In this document: positions 1 through 5,048 of the stretch, in pieces
Numbering within the stretch: the stretch's first letter is position 1
How the letters are laid out: each line of letters opens with the position of its first letter
Source of the DNA: Methanothrix sp.
Lineage (GTDB): Archaea; Halobacteriota; Methanosarcinia; Methanotrichales; Methanotrichaceae
Length of the DNA stretch: 8,147 nucleotides
Assembly: GCA_003162615.1 (NCBI GenBank)
Contig: PMNG01000126.1
Location: 1 to 8,147, forward strand
Reading direction: 5' to 3'
The notes under the pieces: generated by a model
Databases searched by the model: none
The model's input: only the letters and a program-made list of their open reading frames with translations
What the model was told of the DNA's origin: nothing
Translations under genes and position numbers: made by a program

Positions 1-10
1 CAGGAAATAC

Positions 11-391
11 CTAATTACCAAATCTATTTAGTATATCCCTTCCAATCAAACCAAAGTAGTCATCTGTTTCCATGTCGGCCACAAGCAAGCCGTCGCATTT
101 TTCCATGTGATAATTGCCTCGGTCATTAAGAAAAATCAAACATACACTATCCAAAAACCATGTTTCCATATAATCTTTGTTCACGCCGACTACTTTCCTT
201 TTTGATATCTTTAGAGCCAACGGGTCTATCCCAGCTCCGTTTATGGCAGTTAATGACAGTACAGTTCTTTCTGCACCCGTATCAATCAAACAATCAAACC
301 ATTGATCGAAAAATTCCGGTCGTGAGTCACCATGAAACAGAGCCAGCTTAATTTTCCACGATCCATTCTCATCTATGCGAGCAATACACAT
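11..391 (-). CDS. Small retropepsin-like aspartic protease
   Basis: A 126-residue protein that reads as a single-domain aspartic protease of the retropepsin-like fold, which in known relatives acts as a homodimer with one catalytic Asp per subunit. The active-site motif is at residues 36-46 (I-D-T-G-A-E-R-T-V-L-S; catalytic D37), and the C-terminal hydrophobic-Gly signature G-L-I-G-R-D-I-L is at 114-121. No signal peptide or membrane segment is visible, so a cytosolic enzyme is likely. The ATG start is supported by an in-frame TAA a few codons upstream and by a TATA-like box about 24 bases upstream, which fits a leaderless message. The substrate is unknown. The gene stands alone here, and only ten bases lie beyond its stop. 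The family call rests on the two motifs; the biological role is not inferable. Base composition is more AT-rich than the trp genes. Confidence 0.75.
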   Translation of the reverse strand: MCIARIDENGSWKIKLALFHGDSRPEFFDQWFDCLIDTGAERTVLSLTAINGAGIDPLALKISKRKVVGVNKDYMETWFLDSVCLIFLNDRGNYHMEKCDGLLVADMETDDYFGLIGRDILNRFGN

Positions 392-410
392 GAAATTGTA
401 AAAGAAATGT

Positions 411-419
411 ATTTATAAA
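411..419 (-). promoter_or_regulatory. TATA box of the protease gene (likely leaderless)
   Basis: Read on the minus strand this is TTTATAAAT, a near-ideal archaeal TATA box. Its centre is about 24 bases upstream of the ATG at 391, so transcription would start at or within a few bases of the start codon. There is no Shine-Dalgarno sequence in between, which agrees with leaderless translation. Confidence 0.55.
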
Positions 420-617
420 AATATTGCGTTAGTTTCTGGAAGATGCACGATAATAGCAGCGAATCTATCTCTCTTATCAACAAGATCAAATCATTTTTTG
501 CAGATTTCATTAGTGCTGACTTCAGCGGCTAAACTTTCTCTTATAATGATAACGGTTTTCCAGGATATCTCTTTCTCAACATTTCTTTATTTCTAATTAA
601 AGCGTTGAGCACGACTG

Positions 618-714
618 CACCATGCCAATGTAGTTGGGGGGCACAGTGTTGATTGGTTGGGCAATAGACACTGGATCATTGTTTGCATAGTACATTGGCT
701 GAGGTGATTGTTTT
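618..714 (+). ncRNA. Candidate small structured RNA
   Basis: A long imperfect hairpin: CACC (618-621) pairs GGTG (703-706); GCCAATGTA (624-632) pairs TACATTGGC (691-699), nine perfect pairs; CAGTGT (644-649) pairs ACACTG (668-673); ATTG (652-655) pairs CAAT (662-665). An AT-rich block at 586-602 lies about 25 bases before the first stem, where a TATA box would be for a transcript starting near 618, and TTTT follows at 711-714. The strand is a guess from these flanks. It could equally be a small palindromic mobile remnant (MITE-like) or chance. No known RNA family was recognised. Confidence 0.3.
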
Positions 715-734
715 AGATTAGGGAGCAAAATCCA

Positions 735-775
735 ATCTCGGCAATGACCGAGATAGCAGAAAAATGATGTTCTGC
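735..775. repeat. Two back-to-back short hairpins
   Basis: ATCTCGG (735-741) pairs with CCGAGAT (748-754) around a 6-base loop. One base later GCAGAA (756-761) pairs with TTCTGC (770-775) around an 8-base loop. Both stems are perfect. They may belong to the same structured RNA or element end as the neighbouring inverted repeats; alone each could be chance. Confidence 0.4.
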
Positions 776-823
776 GAGCATCTTCGGAGATTCGAGTTTA
801 TTAGATATAAGCGAATGGTTTTC

Positions 824-861
824 ACTAACTTGAGACATGAAGCAGATGAAGTTAAGTTAGT
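824..861. repeat. 10-bp inverted repeat upstream of tnpB
   Basis: ACTAACTTGA (824-833) pairs with TTAAGTTAGT (852-861), ten pairs including one G-U, around an 18-base loop. It sits just before the putative tnpB TATA box and the AT-to-GC composition step. It could be a subterminal hairpin of the element's left end, but it lies in host-like AT-rich sequence. Confidence 0.4.
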
Positions 862-868
862 AGATCAA

Positions 869-876
869 TTTATAAT
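869..876 (+). promoter_or_regulatory. Possible TATA box for tnpB
   Basis: TTTATAAT, a good archaeal TATA box. It would place transcription start near 900, followed by GAGGT at 914-918 as a ribosome binding site, nine bases before the CTG at 928 where the TnpB-like N terminus begins. Confidence 0.4.
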
Positions 877-927
877 GTATCACCGCGGGCCAGATATCCA
901 GCAGTAAAACCGCGAGGTCTGATCTCC

Positions 928-2061
928 CTGCAAGTCGTTCGCCCCGTCGTCTGCAAGGTCCTGGTGGACAAGAAGGATTTCGAGAAGCTAAAAGGCACAG
1001 TGGACGCCTTCCAGAGCGCCTGCAACTACATCAGCCAGATGGCCTTCAATAAGGGCTGCTTCGATCCGATAGCTCTGCATGCGTTAGTCTACCAGAAGGT
1101 CAGGGCCATATTCAAGCTGCCTGCGGGCCTTGCCATCCAGGCCAGGAACAGGGTGGCAGAGTCCTACCGGCAACACAGGGAAAAGCTGCATACCTTCAGC
1201 CGGAACTCTATGGCCCTGGACGATCGGCTCTTCTCACTGCTCAGAAGCAGGGACTTCACTGTCTCCATTGCCACCATCAAAGGCCGGGTTAAGTCCGGGC
1301 TGGTCCTCGGTGAGTACCAGCGCAAGATACTGGAAAAGCCGGTCAAATCCGCCAGCCTGATCCTGCGCAAGGCCGGGCTCTTCCTGAAGATCTGTGTGGC
1401 TTACGACGTGCCGCACAAAGAGGCGGCGGTACCTGTGGGCGTGGACGTTGGGATCAGGAAGCTCCTGGTGGGCTCCAACGGCTTTACGGCCTGCGGCGGT
1501 CCTTTCATGGTCCGAATGGATCAATACGAATCGCATCTGCAAACTCTCGGCACAAAAGGCACCTCCTCAGCCAAGAGGAGGCTCAAACGGCTGGCCAGGA
1601 AAGAGTTGCGGTGGGCCAGGACTACGCTTCACCAGATCAGCAGACGGTTTGTCGAATCTTTGAAGGACGGCGAGTACATCGCCCTTGAGGAATTGCCGGA
1701 GACCAAGACCAGCGACATTGGAAAGCCCTGCAAGTGCAAAGACCATCCTGCGGCCTTCAGAGGCTGGGCCATCTCCCGGCTGCTATCCATGCTCAGCTAC
1801 AAGTGCGCCGGTGCCGGGGTTCCCGTAGTGTACGTAAGCCCAGACTTCACATCTCAGCGATGCCCCAGGTGCAGCACAATCCACAAGAACAACCGCCGGA
1901 CTCAGGCGCTCTTCCGATGTGTGAACTGCGGCTTCCAGCACAACGCGGACTATGTTGCCGCTCTTAACCTCCGCGAGCAGGCTCGGGGAGGTTGGGCTGC
2001 CGTCAGCCAGCCCCATGCGGTCCATAAAGGGGTGGACTGCAAACCACTGGGCTCCTCTTGA
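928..2061 (+). CDS. tnpB: TnpB, RNA-guided RuvC nuclease of an IS200/IS605-family (IS1341-like) element
   Basis: TnpB proteins are RuvC nucleases guided by an RNA from the element's right end; they are the ancestors of Cas12. Numbering from the first ordinary start (GTG at 964, 365 residues): RuvC-I Asp in G-V-D-V-G (D161), RuvC-II Glu in L-E-E-L (E242), zinc ribbon C300-x2-C303 and C319-x2-C322, RuvC-III Asp in N-A-D-Y (D329). All catalytic residues are present, so the nuclease core looks functional. The frame stays open upstream, and the twelve residues coded from 928 (L-Q-V-V-R-P-V-V-C-K-V-L) look like the usual first beta strand of the family, preceded by GAGGT; 928 is therefore given as the natural start, though its codon is CTG. 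No tnpA is visible, so the element would depend on a transposase supplied in trans. Downstream sequence folds like its guide RNA. Composition is more GC-rich than its flanks. Confidence 0.9.
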   Translation: MQVVRPVVCKVLVDKKDFEKLKGTVDAFQSACNYISQMAFNKGCFDPIALHALVYQKVRAIFKLPAGLAIQARNRVAESYRQHREKLHTFSRNSMALDDRLFSLLRSRDFTVSIATIKGRVKSGLVLGEYQRKILEKPVKSASLILRKAGLFLKICVAYDVPHKEAAVPVGVDVGIRKLLVGSNGFTACGGPFMVRMDQYESHLQTLGTKGTSSAKRRLKRLARKELRWARTTLHQISRRFVESLKDGEYIALEELPETKTSDIGKPCKCKDHPAAFRGWAISRLLSMLSYKCAGAGVPVVYVSPDFTSQRCPRCSTIHKNNRRTQALFRCVNCGFQHNADYVAALNLREQARGGWAAVSQPHAVHKGVDCKPLGSS

Positions 2062-2088
2062 GGCTTGTTCCTCAAATAGCCTGGTGGT
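1995..2088 (+). ncRNA. Putative TnpB guide RNA scaffold (omega RNA / reRNA)
   Basis: Three stem-loops follow each other across the tnpB 3' end and stop codon. Stem 1: GGCTG (1995-1999) with CAGCC (2004-2008). Stem 2: TGCGGTCCA (2016-2024) with TGGACTGCA (2033-2041), nine pairs with one G-U. Stem 3: ACCACTGGGCT (2043-2053) with AGCCTGGTGGT (2078-2088), eleven pairs with two G-U, enclosing TTGAGG (2058-2063) with CCTCAA (2070-2075). CCCC (2011-2014) can also pair with GGGG in the loop of stem 2 (2029-2032), giving a pseudoknot. Known TnpB guide RNAs overlap the 3' end of tnpB and run to the right end of the element, where the guide begins. The true 5' end and the element boundary (probably shortly after 2088) cannot be fixed from sequence alone. 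Confidence 0.6.
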
Positions 2089-2113
2089 AGCTGATCATTG
2101 CGATACGCTCTTT

Positions 2114-2120
2114 AAAAAAA
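2114..2120 (-). terminator. T-tract terminator of the mntA-hepT operon
   Basis: On the minus strand a run of seven T follows the hepT stop codon by about 30 bases, the usual form of an archaeal U-tract terminator. There is no hairpin requirement. It lies between two convergent units, tnpB/guide RNA and hepT. Confidence 0.4.
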
Positions 2121-2151
2121 CCGAAACAATGGCTCCGCCAGTCTGGATAAG

Positions 2152-2592
2152 CTAGCAGCCTTTGGATTTCAAGAAGTCCTCGATCATTTCCGTAAACGTG
2201 TAGAAATCATCGTGGTTGGTTCTCAGGATGCTGTAAGCAATTCTATCGTCGATCTTGCCATACCTGTGTACAACGATGTTTCTGAACCCTTTCATCCTCC
2301 TGAGCTTTTCTGCCATTTCCTTGTTCAGAATATCTTTATAGGCTAGATTCTCAATGATGTCCTCTTCGTTCTCGGGCATTTCCAGCATGAGGTCTGAATT
2401 GATAATAGCACAGATGTCGAATACGTTCTCTATCGCGAACTCTGTTCTCTTGTAGATTCCGTCCTTGACAAGGCCCATCCTCGAGAAATCCTCAAAGCCT
2501 TCAGGGATGTGTTCGCTTACAAGCTCGATGCTCTCCTCGATCTCTGCCAGCTTTGATCTAATGAGAGTAGCTCTGAGCTTCCTCGATTTCAT
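2152..2592 (-). CDS. hepT: HEPN-domain RNase toxin, HepT-like (DUF86 family)
   Basis: A 146-residue helical protein with the HEPN motif Rx4HxY at residues 104-111 (R104, H109, Y111) in the order expected for HepT. In studied MntA-HepT systems HepT is an RNA-cleaving toxin, and the partner nucleotidyltransferase neutralises it by adding AMP to the motif tyrosine. The N-terminal half is acidic and helical, typical of the family; length is normal. The ATG is preceded closely by GAGGAG, and the gene follows mntA by 25 bases on the same strand, so the two are co-transcribed. Identification from motif plus partner is strong. Its RNA target cannot be read from the sequence. The motif is complete, so the toxin should be active if expressed. 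Confidence 0.88.
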   Translation of the reverse strand: MKSRKLRATLIRSKLAEIEESIELVSEHIPEGFEDFSRMGLVKDGIYKRTEFAIENVFDICAIINSDLMLEMPENEEDIIENLAYKDILNKEMAEKLRRMKGFRNIVVHRYGKIDDRIAYSILRTNHDDFYTFTEMIEDFLKSKGC

Positions 2593-2617
2593 CTCTCCTC
2601 GTTTTCTACTTCCTGCT

Positions 2618-3004
2618 TCATCTGATGGGCTCCGCCCCGATGTAATCGTAGTATATGCGCTTGAAAGAATCGAACTCCTTTATGGTCTCGTAGGCTTTGT
2701 CGTACAGGAATCGCCGGTCATCGCAGTACAGGACCTTTCCCTTGAGAACTTCCACGCGAGCATACACTGGCATCTGCTGAAAGATCTTGATGTCGTAGAT
2801 ATCGTCGAAGAGGTTTGAGAGGACACTGAGCCTGAACTCAGATGCACAGTCGACTTCGTCATCGTAGTATACGCAGATATCGATGTCTGAGCTCGCCCTC
2901 ATTCTATCCTCGGATGCCGAACCATAGAGGATGATGAACCGGACTCTTTGGCAGCCAAGGTTCCTGATCTTCTCGACCGCTCTTTTGACTTTCCCAGTAT
3001 CTAC
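2618..3004 (-). CDS. mntA: MNT-type nucleotidyltransferase antitoxin (MntA-like); start codon missing or unusual
   Basis: A minimal nucleotidyltransferase that, in characterised pairs, AMPylates and silences HepT. The signature GSx10DxD is exact: Gly-Ser at about 2923-2918 and the two Asp codons at 2887-2885 and 2881-2879, with a hydrophobic strand F-I-I-L-Y just before. The first ATG in frame (2902) lies inside this motif and would leave only 94 residues without the Gly-Ser needed to bind nucleotide. The frame is open upstream to an in-frame TAA at 3061-3059 and codes a convincing N terminus (V-K-R-A-V-E-K-I-R-N-L-G, from 2989), yet contains no ATG, GTG or TTG. The 5' limit given is therefore approximate. 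Either a rare start codon is used, or the gene has lost its start and is decaying. A TATA-like ATTATAT at about 3025-3019 could serve a leaderless message starting near 2996. Confidence 0.75.
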   Translation of the reverse strand, partial: VDTGKVKRAVEKIRNLGCQRVRFIILYGSASEDRMRASSDIDICVYYDDEVDCASEFRLSVLSNLFDDIYDIKIFQQMPVYARVEVLKGKVLYCDDRRFLYDKAYETIKEFDSFKRIYYDYIGAEPIR

Positions 3005-3058
3005 GCTAGATTTGCCGGATATAATTCCACTCTCGCAATTAATCTTGCAGCCAATTTT

Positions 3059-3335
3059 TTATCCCATGCTTTGCACTCAATGAAGAGGTATTTTCTATGC
3101 CTCTCTTTCTTTTATGGTATAAACTTAAATAAATATCTCTTGGAGATTGATCTTAGCAGGCAGGCTCAGGGAAGTTGAATTGTCGTCGCCTGGCCCGGCC
3201 GTGCTCATAAAATTGGATTGATCGATCAGGCCCTCGATCAGGCGCTCCGCGATTACAGCTCACCTTTTCTATTTCCCATTCCCTCCAGCTCGCAAATTGG
3301 AGATTACTGTTCCTCAATGCTCAATGCGCAAATCT
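3059..3335. other. Intergenic region between mntA and the trp promoter
   Basis: No convincing gene. A 12-base-spaced direct repeat of TCGATCAGGC occurs at 3222-3231 and 3234-3243. On the minus strand a 44-codon open stretch (3259-3125) runs through it with gene-like codons (L-I-E-G-L-I-D-Q across the repeat) but no start near its beginning and no recognised family; it may be a remnant of a lost gene. CTCAATG is repeated in tandem at 3313-3319 and 3320-3326 just before the trp promoter. Confidence 0.5.
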
Positions 3336-3345
3336 TATATATAAT
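3336..3345 (+). promoter_or_regulatory. TATA box of the trp operon
   Basis: TATATATAAT-like AT run preceded by a purine-rich stretch (GCAAAT) that could be the TFB site. Transcription would start near 3366, giving a leader of about 30 bases before the trpD ATG. It is the only strong promoter before the five overlapping trp genes. Confidence 0.6.
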
Positions 3346-3383
3346 GTATTCTTTAGTCCAATAAAGTACAAAGTTATACATTA
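3342..3383 (+). promoter_or_regulatory. Nested palindromes over the trp promoter/leader, possible operator
   Basis: TAATGTAT (3342-3349) is an inverted copy of ATACATTA (3376-3383), with the first arm overlapping the TATA box. Inside, CTTTA (3351-3355) pairs with TAAAG (3362-3366), and TGTA (3345-3348) with TACA (3367-3370). The symmetry around the expected transcription start is what a repressor site would look like. The Methanothermobacter repressor TrpY recognises TGTACA-like boxes; similarity to the half-sites here is only suggestive. Confidence 0.35.
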
Positions 3384-3387
3384 GGCT

Positions 3388-3394
3388 GGTGATC
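3388..3394 (+). promoter_or_regulatory. Ribosome binding site of trpD
   Basis: GGTGATC is complementary to the archaeal 16S rRNA 3' end (GATCACC) and sits two bases before the ATG; in register this equals about seven bases from a GGAGG core. It confirms the trpD start at 3397. Confidence 0.6.
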
Positions 3395-3396
3395 AC

Positions 3397-4422
3397 ATGA
3401 ATTACTTACAGCAGATCGTTGACGGCCGCGACCTGAGCGTCGATGAGGCCGAGACCCTCATGGGTGAGATCTTCAACGGGTTCACTGATGCCCAGATCGG
3501 GGCGCTGCTCATCGCCCTTCGTATGAAAGGCGAGTCTGCATCGGAGATAGCTGGCCTGGCAAAGAAGATGAGAAGCTCAGCCGTCAGAATCAACCCCAGG
3601 GTCCAGGGCACCCTCGTGGACACCTGTGGAACGGGCGGAGACGCCTCCAACACCATCAACGTCAGCACAGCAGCGGCCATCGTCACTGCTTCTTGCGGTG
3701 TGCCCGTTGCCAAGCACGGAAACTATGCAGTCAGCTCCAAGTGCGGAAGCGCAAACGTGCTCGCTGAACTTGGCATCAACATCTCCCCCAACCCCGATCA
3801 GGTCCAGTCGGCAATAGAGACTCTGGGCATAGGTTTCATGCTGGCCCCACTGTTTCATCCGGCAATGAAGCGTGTCGGCCCGCTTAGACGCGAGCTTGGC
3901 ATGCGCACCGTCTTCAACATTCTGGGGCCTCTAACAAACCCCGCAGGGGCCAAGGCCCAGGTAATGGGCGTCTACGATCCCCGGCTCTGTGAGAAGCTGG
4001 CCAACGTCCTCAACATCCTGGGCTCCGAACGAGCCCTTGTGGTCCATGGAAGCGGTCTGGACGAGATAACCAACACCGGCGAGACAACCGTCTCAGAGCT
4101 AAAGGACGGCTCGGTAAAGAGCTACAACCTCTATCCACAAGACCTGGGTTATCCGAAGGTCAAACCGGAGGAGATAGCCGGAGGGATGCCCTTCGAGAAT
4201 GCCGAAAAGCTGGTGGGAGTGTTAAAGGGCCAAAAATCCCCAGCAAGGGACATAGTGGTCATAAACTCCGGAGCGGCCCTGTACGTCTCAAGTAAAGCAG
4301 CATCGCTGCAGGAAGGAACCCGTTTGGCTGAGGAAGCTCTGGACTCCGGAAAAGCGCTCAGTCTTCTGGAACGAATGGTGAAGTTGAACGGAGAGCCCGA
4401 GAAGCTGGAGCGGTTCCTGTGA
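3397..4422 (+). CDS. trpD: Anthranilate phosphoribosyltransferase
   Basis: Transfers phosphoribose from PRPP to anthranilate, the second step of tryptophan synthesis, in the cytosol. The 341-residue length is normal. The helical N-terminal domain (about 1-65) is followed by the PRPP-binding loop C-G-T-G-G-D (77-82), N-V-S-T (88-91), K-H-G-N (106-109), the anthranilate-site segment G-P-L-R-R-E-L-G (161-168), N-I-L-G-P-L-T-N-P (174-182) and the metal-binding D-E pair after H-G-S-G-L (D222, E223). All are intact. The start is fixed by the strong SD GGTGATC. It is the first gene of the operon, and its stop overlaps the trpF start as GTGA. As head gene it is directly downstream of the palindromic promoter, so any tryptophan-dependent control would act here. 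Confidence 0.97.
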   Translation: MNYLQQIVDGRDLSVDEAETLMGEIFNGFTDAQIGALLIALRMKGESASEIAGLAKKMRSSAVRINPRVQGTLVDTCGTGGDASNTINVSTAAAIVTASCGVPVAKHGNYAVSSKCGSANVLAELGINISPNPDQVQSAIETLGIGFMLAPLFHPAMKRVGPLRRELGMRTVFNILGPLTNPAGAKAQVMGVYDPRLCEKLANVLNILGSERALVVHGSGLDEITNTGETTVSELKDGSVKSYNLYPQDLGYPKVKPEEIAGGMPFENAEKLVGVLKGQKSPARDIVVINSGAALYVSSKAASLQEGTRLAEEALDSGKALSLLERMVKLNGEPEKLERFL

Positions 4423-5048
4423 CCAGGGTAAAGGTCTGTGGAATAATGAACGAACTGGATCTCAATTGTGCCATCTTGGGAGGTGCTGACGCCGTGGGTT
4501 TCGTCGTCGAGGTGGAAGGATCTCGCCACAGAATACTCGCCGAAGATGCCAGGGAGCTGATTAAAAGGGTGCCAGTATTTACCAAAAGCGTCGTCGTAAT
4601 CGCTCCTAGCAGCCCAGAAGAAGCAGTGCTCCTGGCCCAAAAGACAGGAGCCGATCTTCTACAGGTCCATGGAACACTAGAGCCCGAGGAGATCAAGGAA
4701 CTGAAGAAGCGAGTGCATCAGAAGGTCATTGCTGCTGTGCCTCCAGGTGTTGAGGCTCACCGAATGGCCGGAGCTACCGATGCCGTTCTCCTAGATACAC
4801 TGAAGAACGGAAAGCTGGGCGGAACGGGCGAGGTGCATGACTGGTCGGTCAGCGCTGATATAGCCAGGAACCTTCAGATCCCCGTCATCCTGGCAGGTGG
4901 GCTGAACCCATCAAATGTCGGAAAGGCAATCAGAACTGTGAGGCCCTACGCAGTGGATGTCTCAAGTGGCGTTGAGACCGCAGGAAGAAAGGATCAGGAG
5001 AAAATAGAATCCTTCGTCAGGGAGGTCAGGTCATGTCAACAGTCGTAA
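4419..5048 (+). CDS. trpF: Phosphoribosylanthranilate isomerase
   Basis: Catalyses the Amadori rearrangement of phosphoribosylanthranilate to CdRP, third step of the pathway, on a TIM barrel. The 209 residues contain the catalytic cysteine in V-K-V-C-G-I (C7) and catalytic aspartate in V-L-L-D-T (D126), the phosphate-binding G-G-T-G (134-137), L-A-G-G-L-N-P-S-N-V (158-167) and D-V-S-S-G-V-E (180-186). The start is GTG, overlapping the trpD TGA as GTGA, with GGAG at 4407-4410 eight bases upstream. The tail overlaps trpE by 16 bases. Separate trpF and trpC genes here contrast with the fused trpCF of enterobacteria. Confidence 0.97.
   Translation: MTRVKVCGIMNELDLNCAILGGADAVGFVVEVEGSRHRILAEDARELIKRVPVFTKSVVVIAPSSPEEAVLLAQKTGADLLQVHGTLEPEEIKELKKRVHQKVIAAVPPGVEAHRMAGATDAVLLDTLKNGKLGGTGEVHDWSVSADIARNLQIPVILAGGLNPSNVGKAIRTVRPYAVDVSSGVETAGRKDQEKIESFVREVRSCQQS

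Larger units (their letters stand above)
392..927. other. Gene-free AT-rich region rich in inverted repeats
   Basis: No reading frame here looks like a protein gene on either strand. Apart from the protease promoter (411-419) and a possible tnpB promoter (869-876), the stretch holds a nested hairpin at 618-706, twin small hairpins at 735-754 and 756-775, and a 10-bp hairpin at 824-861. Composition changes sharply from AT-rich to GC-rich at about 880, which probably marks the left edge of the TnpB element. Nothing was recognised in 421-600. Confidence 0.6.

Noticed and set aside
698..775. Possible C/D box guide RNA (CTGAGGTGATTG and ATGATG-like boxes)
   Set aside because: The boxes are not in the required C-D'-C'-D order or spacing, and no second CUGA box follows.
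883..914. CGCGG/CCGCG pair as the left-end hairpin of the TnpB element
   Set aside because: Only five pairs around a 21-base loop; too weak to define a boundary.
1234..1542. Minus-strand open frame of 102 codons inside tnpB
   Set aside because: Antisense shadow of a GC-rich coding region; no start signal, no recognisable protein features.
2948..3178. Plus-strand open frame of 76 codons between mntA and trpD
   Set aside because: Its first half is antisense to the mntA N-terminal region; the rest is AT-rich spacer with no family resemblance or ribosome binding site.
3222..3243. Possible CRISPR-like repeat
   Set aside because: Only two 10-base copies with a 2-base gap; no spacer-sized intervals.
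4149..4640. Minus-strand open frame of 163 codons across trpD/trpF
   Set aside because: Runs antisense through two clearly functional genes and shows low-complexity shadow composition.
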